A DNA stretch of 64,000 bases, taken from Shewanella fodinae (GTDB lineage Bacteria > Pseudomonadota > Gammaproteobacteria > Enterobacterales > Shewanellaceae). The position numbers and the translations under genes are program-made. Below the pieces are notes generated by a model, which saw only the letters and a list, made by a program, of their open reading frames with translations, was not told the DNA's origin and ran no database searches. The stretch is from positions 143,956-207,955 of the forward strand of contig NZ_BMXW01000001.1 in assembly GCF_014651955.1 (NCBI RefSeq), given 5' to 3'. Below are positions 27,398 through 37,827 of the stretch, one piece after another (within the stretch, counting starts at the first letter, position 1; every line of letters begins with the position of its first letter).

Positions 27398-28360
27398 CTA
27401 CACCCGCGTGAGTTTATTCAGCAGCTGTTGCAATTCATCGTCCAGAGGCGCCTGGACTTCGGTTACCACGTCGGTTTCCGGATGAATGAAACGCAGTTGT
27501 GCCGCATGTAGAAACAGGCGACTCAGCCCCAGAGCTCGCATACTGTCATCAAATTTCTGCTCGCTGTATTTTTCATCACAAGCAATCGGGTGCCCAACAT
27601 ACTGACAATGAACGCGGATCTGATGGGTACGGCCGGTGACAGGACTGGCTTTAATGAGCGTTGCTCCCTCGTAACGCTGCATGATACGAAAATGGGTTTC
27701 CGACGGTTTGCCTTCACTATTCACCCGTACGATACGTTCGCCGGAGGGTAGCGTAATTTTCAATAAAGGTGCTTTTATCACTCGGTCATGGCTTTGCCAC
27801 TCACCACGAACTAATGCCAGATAGTCCTTTTGCATCTGCTTATTGCGTAACTGGTCGTGCAAATGCCTTAAGGCGCTGCGCTTTTTAGCCACCAATAACA
27901 CACCTGAGGTTTCTTTATCTATCCGGTGTACCAACTCCAGAAACTTCTGTTGCGGACGTAAAGCGCGCAAGGCTTCAATCACACCGTAGTCGACTCCACT
28001 ACCGCCATGCACGGCAATCCCAGCAGGTTTATTCAGCACCAGAATATGCTTATCTTCATACAGTATTCTGGGTTCTAATTGCGATACCCGATGCAAATTC
28101 GCAGAGGGCGCCTGGCGCGGGTTATCCTCGCTGACTCTAACTGGCGGAATGCGCACTTCATCGCCAATCGCTAATTTGAATTCCGGCTTGATACGTTTTT
28201 TATTGACCCGCACTTCGCCTTTGCGAACAATGCGGTAAATCATACTTTTGGGTACACCTTTTAATTTTGATAGCAGAAAATTATCAATGCGCTGACCGAC
28301 ATTGTCTTCGTCAATAGTCAGCAATTGTACCTGTCTGGCGGTAGATTCTTGGTTATTCAT
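27398..28360 (-). CDS. rluC: 23S rRNA pseudouridine synthase C
   Basis: A 320-residue enzyme that modifies 23S rRNA positions 955, 2504 and 2580 in E. coli. An S4 RNA-binding domain is at about 20-80 (GQRIDNFLLSKLKGVPKSMI). The catalytic aspartate is in LVHRIDKETSGVLLVAKK. GRTHQIRVHCQYVGHPIACD completes the family. Divergent from rne, as in E. coli. Confidence 0.95.
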   Translation of the reverse strand: MNNQESTARQVQLLTIDEDNVGQRIDNFLLSKLKGVPKSMIYRIVRKGEVRVNKKRIKPEFKLAIGDEVRIPPVRVSEDNPRQAPSANLHRVSQLEPRILYEDKHILVLNKPAGIAVHGGSGVDYGVIEALRALRPQQKFLELVHRIDKETSGVLLVAKKRSALRHLHDQLRNKQMQKDYLALVRGEWQSHDRVIKAPLLKITLPSGERIVRVNSEGKPSETHFRIMQRYEGATLIKASPVTGRTHQIRVHCQYVGHPIACDEKYSEQKFDDSMRALGLSRLFLHAAQLRFIHPETDVVTEVQAPLDDELQQLLNKLTRV

Positions 28361-28946
28361 AACTCATGCGCGAAAAAAAGAAAGCGCCTCATTGTACATG
28401 ATGTACCGCTATTTGATTGCTCTAATTTTTCATTTCGGCTATATTTCAGCAGCGAACATTGGCTTAGCCTAGCCTAGAAGTTAGTAATTCCACTGTTCAC
28501 TTTCTGGTCAGATAGAAGTTAACCTTACAAATTTTGGTAGCATCTCATTGATTTGCAGGCTGTTGTTAAAAGCTTATAAGATAAATGGCGCTTTTACAGT
28601 CAAACCAACAAAGAACAAGTATTTTGGGTTCTCTTCACACAAAAACCAGGCCATTTAAAAGAATTTTATTATTAACCAGTTATCAAACGACTACGTGCGA
28701 AATTGGCATTACTGGACAGAATGTAAAGAATTTATGGGGTTGGTTGATGTTTTACAACGAATTCCTTGTTTTTGTAATCATTGAAAAATAAGCCATAAAT
28801 AGGATGCGACACGCAGTGACTGCGTCTAACAGCTAATGCGCACCTTCGCCTGGGACGCTGCCGTGAGGCACTAGTAATAATACCCGAGGCCCGTAATGCA
28901 GCGACACTGAGATGTTTGATGACCCATTGAGAAGAATGACGTCATC
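28361..28946. promoter_or_regulatory. Divergent rluC/rne region with long rne leader
   Basis: This 586-base gap has no convincing gene. The rluC promoter must be near the left end. The right part, rich in short stems, is the presumed untranslated leader of rne: for example ACGCA-GTGAC-TGCGT at 28811-28825. In E. coli the rne leader is about 360 bases and folds into hairpins through which RNase E represses its own message. The same arrangement is inferred here from position and length. Confidence 0.5.
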
Positions 28947-31900
28947 ATGAAAAGGATGCTAATTAATGCAACTCAATCTGAAGAGTTGCGTGTTGCCCTC
29001 GTAGATGGGCAGCAGTTGTACGATCTGGATATTGAAAGCCCCGGTCACGAACAGAAAAAAGCCAATATTTACAAAGGCAAAATTACCCGCGTAGAACCCT
29101 CTCTCGAAGCCGCATTTGTCGATTACGGTGCTGAGCGTCATGGCTTTCTGCCATTGAAAGAGATTGCCCGCGAATATTTCCCCAAAGGTTATTCATTCCA
29201 GGGCCGCCCTAGCATTAAAGAAGTGGTCAGTGAAGGCCAAGAAGTGATTGTTCAAATTGATAAAGAAGAACGTGGCAACAAAGGTGCCGCGCTTACGACC
29301 TTTATCAGCTTGGCCGGTTCTTATCTGGTATTGATGCCCAACAATCCTCGTGCTGGCGGTATCTCTCGTCGCATAGAAGGTGATGAGCGCACCGAACTGA
29401 AAGAAGCCATGTCAGAACTGGAAGTCCCCAATGGCATGGGCCTTATTATTCGTACGGCGGGTGTTGGCAAAGCCGCGGCAGAGTTGCAGTGGGATTTAAA
29501 AATCCTGTTGCAGCACTGGGCCGCCATTCAAGATGCCGCTGCCAGTCGCCCAGCACCGTTTCTTATTCACCAGGAAAGTAACGTCATTGTACGCGCTATC
29601 CGTGATTATCTGCGGCGCGAAGTCGGTGAAATTCTGATTGATCATCCTAAAGTGTTTGAACGTGCGAAAGAGCATGTCGCACTGGTACGTCCCGACTTTG
29701 TTGAACGAGTCAAACTCTACAAAGCAGAAGTGCCACTGTTCACTCACTACCAGATTGAGTCACAGATTGAATCCGCATTCCAACGTGAAGTGCGACTGCC
29801 CTCCGGCGGGTCTATCGTTATCGACCCAACTGAAGCCTTAACCTCTATTGATATCAACTCTGCCCGCGCTACCAAAGGGGGAGATATTGAAGAAACGGCA
29901 CTGAACACCAACCTAGAAGCGGCCGATGAAATTGCCCGGCAATTACGGTTGCGTGACCTAGGTGGCCTGATCGTTATCGACTTTATCGATATGACACCGG
30001 TACGCCATCAGCGCGAAGTAGAAAATCGCCTACGTGACGCCGTACAGCATGATCGTGCACGCATTCAGTTGGGGCGCATCAGTCGTTTTGGCCTGATGGA
30101 AATGTCCCGCCAGCGTCTGCGTCCATCATTGGAAGAATCTGCGGCCCATATCTGTCCTCGTTGTCATGGACAGGGCACTATCCGCGGCACCGAGTCATTG
30201 GCATTGTCCATTCTGCGCCTGATTGAAGAAGAAGCGATTAAGGACAACACCACTCAGATTGAAGCCATTGTGCCGGTCGATGTAGCCGCCTTCTTACTGA
30301 ACGAAAAGCGTAAAGCTATTCGTATCACAGAAGAACGTCACGATGTTGAAGTCTATATCATCCCAGATCCTAACATGACCACACCAGATTACCGGGTGGT
30401 ACGTCATCGTGACGATGATGAAATTGATGAGGCCAGCTATAAACGCGTTGAAACGCCGCAGTCTCAGTTATATGAACCACGCAAGCTGGAACGAGCCGCA
30501 ACCCCACAACCCGTCCTTAGTGGTTTTGCGACACCTGCCGCCCCGGTGGTAACAACCCCAGCGCCTAAAGCAGCACCGGTTAAAGCTAGCAAAACGACAG
30601 TGGAACAAGTCAAACCTGGTTTACTGAGCCGTTTATTCAAAACACTGGCGGCCATGTTTGCATCCTCTGAAGCAGAACCCCGTCAAACAAGTGAAAAAAC
30701 GACCAGCGAAAAACGACCTGATGGTGACAATAAACGTCGTCAATCTCGTGGCAATGATCGCAATGACCGTAACAATCGCCGTCGCCGACCTGCACAGATT
30801 AAAGACAAAGAGACGGAAGAAGTCAGCGCGGTTACCTCGGCAGTGGTGGAAGATAATAAAACAACCGACAAACCAGCACGCAAACGTCCGGCAAAAAACA
30901 GCCGCAACACCGACAAAGTTGATGCAGGTAAAGCCAAAGAAACCAAGGACAAAGAAGATAATACTCGCAACAAATCGGCTAAAGCAGACATCGTCGAAGA
31001 GCCGATCCAAGAAGTTGTTCGTGAGCGGCGTCAGCGCCGGGATCTGCGCCGCAAAGTGCGTATTGAGAAACAACCAACGGAAGACGTTGCAATTGCACAG
31101 CCAGATGCTGAAGTGGTAGCAAACACCGCTCAAGCAAGCGCTGCGGTTGAAGAAAAACCCGCACGTCGCAGCCGCAAGCCCGAAGCAAAAGCTGTCACTA
31201 ATGAACTTGTAGATAGTGTTGAAGTAGATAAGACAGCAAACCGTACTGAAACAGCAGAGCCTGTTATAGAAACCACGGATTCAGTAATCGTAGAATCCGA
31301 AGTAGCAGAAGTTGCTGAAGTGCAAGTCGCTACGCCGGAAGCTGACGCTGACATGACTGTTACCGAAACCGAAGGTGCTAGTGATACTGACGCTCAAGAC
31401 AATAATAGCAAGCGTGAAGGTCAGCGCCGCAATCGTCGCAGTCCGCGTCACTTGCGAGCTGCCGGACAGCGCCGCCGTCGTGATGAGCAGAAAGACACCG
31501 CAAATACCGAAACTACAGTAAACACTGAAGCCGAAGAGTCTGCCGCCGCAACTGCACCTGTACAACAACAGATTGCGTTGGAACTGGGTAGCGAGCAAAC
31601 GGCGTCAACGATAGCGGAAGTCACAGCTGCCGATGAGGGTGCTACCCGCAAGGTTGAAGCGGAGCCCGCCCCGGTAGCTGATGATGTACAACCGCAGGTT
31701 TCTGCGGCGCAAGACTCGCCAGTCGCAGGCACAGAAACAACTGTGAGCAACGTTGCCGAACCTGAAAATACTGCATCTGCAGCCCCTGCTGAAGTTGTCG
31801 AAACACCCGCAGTAGTTGCTAAGACTGAGTCGCCAGAAGTTCAAAAAGAAGCAACGCCCCCAACAACGACACCACAGGCCGAGCCCAAGAGTGATGTCAC

Positions 31901-32345
31901 TGCAGAGGCGAAAGTTGAAGAAGTGGCAGTCACCGTGGAAACACCAACGGTAACAACGGTAACGGACAGCTCGGCAGAGGCGGAAGACACTGTCACAGTT
32001 GAAGAGACTCAGCTTGCTGAGGCTGCCGCTGTGGTTCACGCCAGCAGTGCGGCATCAGCCCCAATGGCAAAACCAAGTGCTGCGGCGCCTAAATCCGTAA
32101 AAGTTGCGATGCCAGCAGCCGCAGAGGAGGCACAGCTAGCAACTCCGGCTCAGATAACAGAGCCTGTGGCGACAGTGAGTCGCTTCAGCGCGATGGTGGG
32201 AGCCAGCATGTCCAAACCGCAGGTTGAAGTCAGAGCTAAGGTGGAGGTACCTCACGGCCACGAATATCAAGCCGAAGATATGCCAGTAACACCTAAGCAC
32301 AATGCAGGCAATGCTGCGACGTCGGATATGGCAAAGCCTGAGTAA
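28947..32345 (+). CDS. rne: Ribonuclease E
   Basis: A 1132-residue endonuclease, core of the RNA degradosome, cutting single-stranded AU-rich RNA and maturing 16S and tRNA. Order: RNase H-like start, S1 domain ([20 protein letters not shown]), 5' sensor, DNase I-like catalytic part with [20 protein letters not shown] and [13 protein letters not shown] (metal aspartates), zinc link [14 protein letters not shown] near 405. From about 520 the protein is a disordered scaffold with arginine-rich stretches and alanine/glutamate/valine-rich repeats. Slightly longer than E. coli RNase E (1061). Confidence 0.97.
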   Translation: MKRMLINATQSEELRVALVDGQQLYDLDIESPGHEQKKANIYKGKITRVEPSLEAAFVDYGAERHGFLPLKEIAREYFPKGYSFQGRPSIKEVVSEGQEVIVQIDKEERGNKGAALTTFISLAGSYLVLMPNNPRAGGISRRIEGDERTELKEAMSELEVPNGMGLIIRTAGVGKAAAELQWDLKILLQHWAAIQDAAASRPAPFLIHQESNVIVRAIRDYLRREVGEILIDHPKVFERAKEHVALVRPDFVERVKLYKAEVPLFTHYQIESQIESAFQREVRLPSGGSIVIDPTEALTSIDINSARATKGGDIEETALNTNLEAADEIARQLRLRDLGGLIVIDFIDMTPVRHQREVENRLRDAVQHDRARIQLGRISRFGLMEMSRQRLRPSLEESAAHICPRCHGQGTIRGTESLALSILRLIEEEAIKDNTTQIEAIVPVDVAAFLLNEKRKAIRITEERHDVEVYIIPDPNMTTPDYRVVRHRDDDEIDEASYKRVETPQSQLYEPRKLERAATPQPVLSGFATPAAPVVTTPAPKAAPVKASKTTVEQVKPGLLSRLFKTLAAMFASSEAEPRQTSEKTTSEKRPDGDNKRRQSRGNDRNDRNNRRRRPAQIKDKETEEVSAVTSAVVEDNKTTDKPARKRPAKNSRNTDKVDAGKAKETKDKEDNTRNKSAKADIVEEPIQEVVRERRQRRDLRRKVRIEKQPTEDVAIAQPDAEVVANTAQASAAVEEKPARRSRKPEAKAVTNELVDSVEVDKTANRTETAEPVIETTDSVIVESEVAEVAEVQVATPEADADMTVTETEGASDTDAQDNNSKREGQRRNRRSPRHLRAAGQRRRRDEQKDTANTETTVNTEAEESAAATAPVQQQIALELGSEQTASTIAEVTAADEGATRKVEAEPAPVADDVQPQVSAAQDSPVAGTETTVSNVAEPENTASAAPAEVVETPAVVAKTESPEVQKEATPPTTTPQAEPKSDVTAEAKVEEVAVTVETPTVTTVTDSSAEAEDTVTVEETQLAEAAAVVHASSAASAPMAKPSAAAPKSVKVAMPAAAEEAQLATPAQITEPVATVSRFSAMVGASMSKPQVEVRAKVEVPHGHEYQAEDMPVTPKHNAGNAATSDMAKPE

Positions 32346-32360
32346 TTCTCGAAACTGAGT

Positions 32361-32393
32361 AAAAGCCATGCCTTAGTGCATGGCTTTTCTTTT
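32361..32393 (+). terminator. Rho-independent terminator after rne
   Basis: AAAAGCCATGC, loop CTTAGT, GCATGGCTTTT is a perfect 11-bp stem followed by CTTTT, 16 bases after the rne stop. The stem also has an A run on the other side, so it could act for leftward transcripts. Confidence 0.88.
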
Positions 32394-32555
32394 GGATGTA
32401 CCGCATAGTTTCCGTTACCGCTTCTCTGTCAGCCATTACCGCTTATTTTTAACCAGCTGAAGAAATACCAACGCACGTTGGACCACATACCTGCAACAAC
32501 CAACCATCTTGCAAAACTGGGAACAATCATCCCCGCTTAGAAACCAACGGTCCGG

Positions 32556-33485
32556 CTATTTTTGCTCATCCTTTTTTTGCCAATCAGCAAAATAGTGACG
32601 AATTTTCACCAGTTTGGGGCCGATCACCAACGAGCAGTAAGGTTGTTGCTGATGACCGGCATAATAGTCCAGGTGTTCGGCTTCTGCCGGAAAAAAACCT
32701 TGATAGGCACTGAGTTCAGTTACAATACCCGCGCGATATTCACCGCTTTGCGCCAACGCTTTAATATAGGCATCTGCAATCGCAAGCTGCTGCGCATCAT
32801 GGGCAAAAATCACCGAGCGGTACTGCGTGCCCACATCGTTACCTTGACGATTCAGCGTGGTCGGATCATGGGCGGCAAAAAATACTTCCAGTAATTGCTC
32901 ATAGCTGATCTGTGTGGGATCAAATACCAGTTGCACCACTTCAGCATGACCGGTATCTCCGCTACACACTTGGCGATAATGGGCGGTACTCTGCTCGCCT
33001 CCGGCATAACCAGGAGTCACTTGCAAAACACCGTGCAACGATTTGAATACCGCTTCCGTACACCAGAAGCAACCACCGCCAAAGGTTGCCAATGCAGTGG
33101 AGGACTCTGCGGACTCGGCAGCGTCTGCCGCTTCAAACACCATCGATACCGAATTGACGCAGTGTCGCAGATTTTTCGGCGTCAGATATTCACCGGCAAA
33201 CACATGACCAAGATGACCGCCACAGTGAGCGCACAGGATTTCGGTGCGTTGGCCATCGGCGTCCGTTTTTCTGGTGACCGCCCCTGGAATTTCGTCATCA
33301 AAAGCTGGCCAGCCACAGTGTGCCTCAAACTTGTGTTCAGAGAGATACAAAGGTGCCCCACACTTACGACACAAATAACGCCCGTTCGCCGTATGGCGAT
33401 AGTACTTGCCGCTAAAGGGTCGCTCGGTGCCCTTCCCTTCAATGACATAACGTTCCAAGTCATCTAGTGGTGGCATGGTTTTCAT
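32556..33485 (-). CDS. msrBA: MsrB-MsrA fusion methionine sulfoxide reductase
   Basis: A 309-residue bifunctional enzyme. Residues 1-118 are MsrB, with zinc cysteines C39/C42 and C85/C88 and catalytic C109 (LRHCVNSVSMVFE). Residues 133-305 are MsrA with the catalytic Cys139 in FGGGCFWCTEAVF. The two halves reduce R- and S-methionine sulfoxide. There is no signal peptide, so it is cytosolic. ATG 33485 has GGAG upstream; the open frame to 33572 has no support. The order B then A is the reverse of the MsrA-MsrB form found in several pathogens. Confidence 0.93.
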   Translation of the reverse strand: MKTMPPLDDLERYVIEGKGTERPFSGKYYRHTANGRYLCRKCGAPLYLSEHKFEAHCGWPAFDDEIPGAVTRKTDADGQRTEILCAHCGGHLGHVFAGEYLTPKNLRHCVNSVSMVFEAADAAESAESSTALATFGGGCFWCTEAVFKSLHGVLQVTPGYAGGEQSTAHYRQVCSGDTGHAEVVQLVFDPTQISYEQLLEVFFAAHDPTTLNRQGNDVGTQYRSVIFAHDAQQLAIADAYIKALAQSGEYRAGIVTELSAYQGFFPAEAEHLDYYAGHQQQPYCSLVIGPKLVKIRHYFADWQKKDEQK

Positions 33486-33711
33486 GGGATTACTCCTGCA
33501 TTGATCAGCGCTATTCTCAATACCGCACTGCTGCCGCCTAAGTGACGGCGTTACACTTGTGATCGTGATCACTTTACGTTGCCGCTGTTACAACATCAAG
33601 GTAGACTTGCGACCGAACCAACGCCGGACTAAAACTTCTACAATAATCTTTAGTACCGCAGTCTCTTCAGGTACACCGGCAGCCATTTTATCTGACAAAC
33701 GCAGGGTAAAC

Positions 33712-34551
33712 ATGAAATTAGAAACCATAGACTTTCGTGCGGCAGATGCACCACAACGTTTTGTTGAGTCGCTGCACCACACCGGTTTTGGCGTGTTGAG
33801 CAACCATCCTATTGCACAACAACTGGTACAAGAAATTTATCAAGAATGGCAGGCTTTTTTCCTTTCGGAAGCCAAAGAGCAATATCTGTTTAATCCTAGC
33901 ACCCAAGATGGATTTTTCCCGTCACGCGTTTCGGAAACCGCCAAGGGTTATAGTGTTAAAGATATCAAAGAGTACTTCCATGTTTATCCTTGGGGACAGA
34001 TCCCGCCAGAGCTAAAAACCAAGATTCTGGATTACTACCAGCAAGCCAATGCCTTTGCCGCACAGTTATTAGATTGGGTCGAACGTTACTCTCCGACAGC
34101 AGTTGCCGCCAACTACAGTGAACCACTGTCGCAGATGATTAAAGACAGCCAGAAAACGCTGCTACGAGTGCTGCATTACCCGCCAATGACGGGTAATGAA
34201 ACGCCGGGCGCTATCCGCGCTGCGGCCCATGAAGACATCAACCTGCTCACCGTACTGCCCGCCGCAAATGAGCCGGGATTACAGGTTAAATCGCTGGAAG
34301 GCGAATGGCTGGATGTGCCCAGTGATTTTGGCAATATCATCATCAATATCGGCGATATGTTACAGGAAGCGTCCGGCGGTTATTTTCCGTCTACCACTCA
34401 TAGAGTGATAAATCCTAAAGGTGCTGACATGGCCAAATCGCGGATTTCGCTGCCATTGTTTCTGCACCCTCGGCCAGAAGTTGTGTTATCGGAACGGTAT
34501 ACAGCAGACAGCTACCTGCTAGAACGCCTCCGAGAGCTTGGCGTTATCTGA
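33712..34551 (+). CDS. Isopenicillin-N-synthase-like 2-oxoglutarate/Fe(II) oxygenase
   Basis: A 279-residue protein from ATG 33712 (AGGG upstream); the frame is open from 33559 but that part overlaps the divergent msrBA start. The jelly-roll iron site is H and D in RAAAHEDINLLTVL and H in STTHRVINP, with the 2-oxoglutarate arginine in KSRISLPLFLHP. Substrate is unknown; family members act on small molecules or amino acids. It ends with a terminator hairpin. Confidence 0.85.
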   Translation: MKLETIDFRAADAPQRFVESLHHTGFGVLSNHPIAQQLVQEIYQEWQAFFLSEAKEQYLFNPSTQDGFFPSRVSETAKGYSVKDIKEYFHVYPWGQIPPELKTKILDYYQQANAFAAQLLDWVERYSPTAVAANYSEPLSQMIKDSQKTLLRVLHYPPMTGNETPGAIRAAAHEDINLLTVLPAANEPGLQVKSLEGEWLDVPSDFGNIIINIGDMLQEASGGYFPSTTHRVINPKGADMAKSRISLPLFLHPRPEVVLSERYTADSYLLERLRELGVI

Positions 34552-34561
34552 GACTACGCTT

Positions 34562-34581
34562 AGCGCCTGCGGGCGCTTTTT
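34562..34581 (+). terminator. Rho-independent terminator after the oxygenase gene
   Basis: AGCGCC, loop TGCG, GGCGCT, then TTTT. Eleven bases after the stop codon at 34551. Confidence 0.82.
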
Positions 34582-34633
34582 GCTAAATGGGATGGTACAA
34601 TACGCGACTTTTCAGATTCAGCAGGAACAAGCG

Positions 34634-35572
34634 ATGGCGGTTCAATGGTATCCGGGGCATATGCACAAGGCCCGCAAAGAGATTGAAGAGGCAATGCCAC
34701 AAATCGATCTAGTGATCGAGGTGCTGGATGCCCGCATTCCCTACAGCAGCGAAAACCCTATGGTGGCCAAGCTGCGTGGTGACCGACCTTGTATAAAATT
34801 GCTGAATAAAGCCGATTTGGCCGATCCGCAAGTGACCGCCCAATGGATTGAATATTTAGAGCGAGAACAAGGGGTTAAAGCTCAAGCCATCTCAACCACC
34901 TTGCAGCCAGGGGCCTTAAAGGCGCTACCAGATCTGTGCCGTAAACTAGTGCCACAAGCCGAAGGTAATGTACGCGACATCCGCACCATGATCATGGGCA
35001 TTCCCAATGTAGGCAAATCCACCATCATCAATACGCTGGCGGGTCGGGTCGTGGCAAAAACCGGTAATGAACCGGCGGTGACTAAAGGCCAGCAACGTAT
35101 CAATCTGAAAAACGGCATTGTACTGTCTGATACCCCAGGCATCCTGTGGCCCAAAGTGGATAACGAGGCATCAGGTTATCGTTTGGCAGTGACTGGTGCC
35201 ATCAAAGATACTGCGATTGAATATGACGATGTTGCCATGTTTGCCGCTGGTTATTTCCTGGCAGCCTATCCAGAACAGATCAAAGAACGTTATAAGCTGG
35301 ATGAACTGCCGCAAACCGATATTGAACTGCTAGAAGAGATTGGTCGCCGCCGTGGCGCATTGCGCTCTGGTGGTTATCTGGATCTGCATAAAGCATCAGA
35401 ATTGTTATTGCACGAATACCGCGCCGGGAAAATTGGCTTACTGTCGCTGGAAACGCCAGCCATGGCCGAAAAAGAGAAGGTCGAAGTTGCTGAAATGCTG
35501 GCGCTGAAAGAAGCTGAAAAAGAAGCTCGCCGCGCTGAACTAAAACGTAAGCATTCCGGTAAACGCCATTAA
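34634..35572 (+). CDS. ylqF: Ribosome biogenesis GTPase, YlqF/RbgA family
   Basis: A 312-residue circularly permuted GTPase. Order: G4 LLNKADLADP first, then G1 MGIPNVGKSTIINTLAG, then G3 SDTPGILWP. It starts MAVQWYPGHMHKARKEIEEA, the RbgA start, which fixes ATG 34634 (AGGAA upstream). In Bacillus the family assembles the 50S subunit. The C-terminus is a lysine/glutamate-rich helix. Confidence 0.93.
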   Translation: MAVQWYPGHMHKARKEIEEAMPQIDLVIEVLDARIPYSSENPMVAKLRGDRPCIKLLNKADLADPQVTAQWIEYLEREQGVKAQAISTTLQPGALKALPDLCRKLVPQAEGNVRDIRTMIMGIPNVGKSTIINTLAGRVVAKTGNEPAVTKGQQRINLKNGIVLSDTPGILWPKVDNEASGYRLAVTGAIKDTAIEYDDVAMFAAGYFLAAYPEQIKERYKLDELPQTDIELLEEIGRRRGALRSGGYLDLHKASELLLHEYRAGKIGLLSLETPAMAEKEKVEVAEMLALKEAEKEARRAELKRKHSGKRH

Positions 35573-35604
35573 TCAACACTATTTCCCAATCATCCCAATA
35601 AATC

Positions 35605-35626
35605 ACCACCTGCCACGGCAGGTGGT
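35605..35626. terminator. Hairpin after ylqF
   Basis: ACCACCTGC, loop CACG, GCAGGTGGT: a perfect 9-bp stem 33 bases after the ylqF stop. There is no T run, so either termination is weak or the hairpin protects the message end. Confidence 0.5.
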
Positions 35627-35747
35627 TGGTCGCTAATCAGTAAGTCCGGCGTCCCAGCACAGTTTTGGCCACTGGTCGAATGAGATAACCAGTGACCTCA
35701 CCTGATCTATACTCATATTAACGTTTACTGCGTGCTTGGATCCAACG

Positions 35748-35963
35748 ATGACTTATGAATTACAGTTGAGATATCCGCAGGATGCACCGGAACGCTTGGA
35801 AGCACTGTTTTCTTACCTGAATGACTGGCATGAATATGAGCATAACGCCGAGGCTCATGCTATCGAGATCACCCTTTCTGAAGAAATAGTAGACAGCGAG
35901 CTGCATATTCTGCAAAAGCACTTCCCTTGGGTTGATGTTCAGCAGTTTGTCTCTATCAATTAA
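35748..35963 (+). CDS. Hypothetical acidic protein, 71 residues
   Basis: ATG 35748 opens 71 codons starting MTYELQLRYPQDAPERLEAL and ending FPWVDVQQFVSIN. The protein is acidic and soluble, with an alternating helix/strand look. The TTG at 35736 would add four residues. No family recognised. It stands alone between two structured non-coding stretches. Confidence 0.6.
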   Translation: MTYELQLRYPQDAPERLEALFSYLNDWHEYEHNAEAHAIEITLSEEIVDSELHILQKHFPWVDVQQFVSIN

Positions 35964-36314
35964 CGGATTTTCTGTGATGGTGTCAGTAGTAGCGTCATTG
36001 CTCACAGCAACTCTAGGTCGCGCCAGAGGCTCCCCACAAGACGCGGGGCTATCTGGCGGTCACTGAGGCAATCTCAAACTAAAGCTCGTCAGCCAGCCGG
36101 CCTAAAATGTGCCATACATCCTTCACATCATCACACACTAGCCTCGCCATATTTTAACTCGCGACCAAGTCAAAGAGTGGCTAAATGCAGATGATCATTG
36201 CCACTTTTTTGCATAACGCGATTTTCGATGACACGTCGAGTGCTCATGCTTCCTGCAATGGCGGTTGTCTGTATTTACCTTGCCGCGCCAAGCGTTGGCC
36301 AAAGAGTATATCTT
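35964..36314. other. Intergenic region with a nested hairpin
   Basis: No supported gene. CGCCAGA at 36021-36027 pairs perfectly with TCTGGCG at 36052-36058, and inside it CCCC (36032-36035) pairs with GGGG (36045-36048). A T run does not follow. A rightward frame at 36198 begins like a signal peptide (MTRRVLMLPAMAVVCIYLAA) but soon runs antisense to the ligase gene and has no family features. Confidence 0.45.
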
Positions 36315-37250
36315 TCACCAAGGTTCCGTTTCAGTGGTTGGATTGGTTGGCGGTGTACCAGTATTGGCCGCGGGAACAGTCGCTGTTTCATGGGTTAATT
36401 GATAGTCAGATCTCAGTCGAAGGAATCTGGCAAACCTGGGTTTACCTTTACTGGTTAACCCCGAGTACGCAAAAGTGACCCAACTACCGATAGCCGGAGG
36501 ATTAGCGCGTTCAGCATCGCTAAAGCCGCTGCCGAGACGAAATTGCACACCAGTTGCTGTCTCCACCAGTAATGCCCCCATCATGCCTTGGTATTTGCCC
36601 TTACCTGGCAGCACCGCCAGCACCTGCGCCTCATCATCCAGCACCGCTTTGAGTTTAAACAGATTATCACTGCGACCACTGGTATACAGCGCATTGCGGC
36701 GATGCAGCATCAAACCTTCGCCACCGCGGGCCAGAACCTCTTTCAACCAACGCTGTAACTCAGCATTATCCGCAATGTCACGCTGCGGGATCACCGTAAG
36801 GTAAGGTGTAAACTCAGAAAATGCGACAAACTGCTGGTAACGCTCTGAAAAACCGCCAGCAATGGTGGGCGCATCAAACAGATACAGTTTGATGGCACGC
36901 CAAGCTTCATCGTTGCCCTTGCTTCTAGCGGCGGCAGAGACCGCCTCAAAACTGCCGTAACCACCCCATAATTCGCCTTCTAACGGCTGTGGTGGAAATC
37001 CTTGGGTAAACCATTCTGGTGCATTAATCACCAATCCCGAACGACTCAGCAGCCGCGAGCCGTCCCAGCGCGCCCTGACGCCATCCAATTTTTCACTGAC
37101 TAAAAAAGCACGGATATCGTCCTGCGACTGCCAGACTTTAGCAAGTTCCGGCGCAGGCATAGTGGCGGCCACAACCAGAGGTATCACTAGCCATCCGGCT
37201 ATTATGCCAAGCAGTATTGCGAATTTTGTTGCTGAGATAATTAAGCGCAT
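36315..37250 (-). CDS. Exported minimal ATP-dependent DNA ligase (LigE type)
   Basis: A 311-residue protein. Residues 1-29 are a signal peptide (LGIIAGWLVIPLVVAATMPA). The adenylation lysine is in LVSEKLDGVRARWDG (KxDG). Later motifs are PLEGELWGG, GGEGLMLHRR and DNLFKLK, followed by a small OB domain (SWVTFAYSGLTSKGKPRFAR). It seals nicks using ATP. The signal points to the periplasm, where such ligases are proposed to act on incoming or released DNA. GGAGG precedes the ATG. A 40-residue Thr/Pro-rich tail ends it. Confidence 0.9.
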   Translation of the reverse strand: MRLIISATKFAILLGIIAGWLVIPLVVAATMPAPELAKVWQSQDDIRAFLVSEKLDGVRARWDGSRLLSRSGLVINAPEWFTQGFPPQPLEGELWGGYGSFEAVSAAARSKGNDEAWRAIKLYLFDAPTIAGGFSERYQQFVAFSEFTPYLTVIPQRDIADNAELQRWLKEVLARGGEGLMLHRRNALYTSGRSDNLFKLKAVLDDEAQVLAVLPGKGKYQGMMGALLVETATGVQFRLGSGFSDAERANPPAIGSWVTFAYSGLTSKGKPRFARFLRLRSDYQLTHETATVPAANTGTPPTNPTTETEPW

Positions 37251-37434
37251 TGTCGGCCTCCATGCCTGAATGGGTATTGTGACAGTCTAGCGTATCACCC
37301 CGCAGAGAGGTAAATCATCGCTGACACTTTCCCTAGCGGCAACAGATGGTATACTGTCGCGGTTTTTTCGCCGCAACCCAGTAAATGACTGTGATTGTGG
37401 GGTATTTCCTCTAGTTTGGGCCCATATCGAGATT

Positions 37435-37815
37435 ATGAAACCAGCCAATAACCACGGGATTAAGCGAATTTTTCGTGCAACCGGTTTTTCCATGCAGGGA
37501 CTTAAATCAGCTTGGGTGCATGAAGCCGCATTCCGTCAGGAAGCAATCCTGGCGCTGCTCATGCTGCCATTTGCCTTATGGGTAAACGTACCTACTGTTG
37601 AAAAGCTTTGGCTGATCCTAACAGTATTTATTGTGCTGATCGTCGAATTGCTGAACTCCGCCGTGGAAGCGGTGGTGGATCGCATCGGCGATGAATATCA
37701 TCCGCTCAGCGGCCAAGCCAAAGACATTGCCTCAGCCGCGGTCTTTATGAGTCTGTGCCTATGTGGTGTCACTTGGTTGGTTATCTTGTGGCCTTTGCTA
37801 AAGGCCGCAATGTAA
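37435..37815 (+). CDS. dgkA: Diacylglycerol kinase
   Basis: A 126-residue inner membrane enzyme that phosphorylates diacylglycerol for phospholipid recycling. Three membrane helices follow the amphipathic start FRATGFSMQGLKSAWVHEAA. The family signature is VELLNSAVEAVVDRIGDEYH, carrying the catalytic glutamate and the nucleotide-binding residues. Typical length. Confidence 0.95.
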   Translation: MKPANNHGIKRIFRATGFSMQGLKSAWVHEAAFRQEAILALLMLPFALWVNVPTVEKLWLILTVFIVLIVELLNSAVEAVVDRIGDEYHPLSGQAKDIASAAVFMSLCLCGVTWLVILWPLLKAAM

Positions 37816-37827
37816 AGGCGTTCCGCA

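Noticed and set aside
28585-28791. 68-codon rightward frame in the rluC/rne gap
   Set aside because: AT-rich leader sequence, no ribosome site, no family; better explained as the rne untranslated leader.
30633-31598. Several long leftward frames antisense to rne
   Set aside because: They arise from the biased Glu/Ala/Lys codons of the RNase E tail and have low-complexity Ser/Thr/Phe-rich products.
36185-36478. Rightward frames starting like a signal peptide
   Set aside because: They run antisense into the 3' end of the DNA ligase gene and lose all resemblance after 20 residues.
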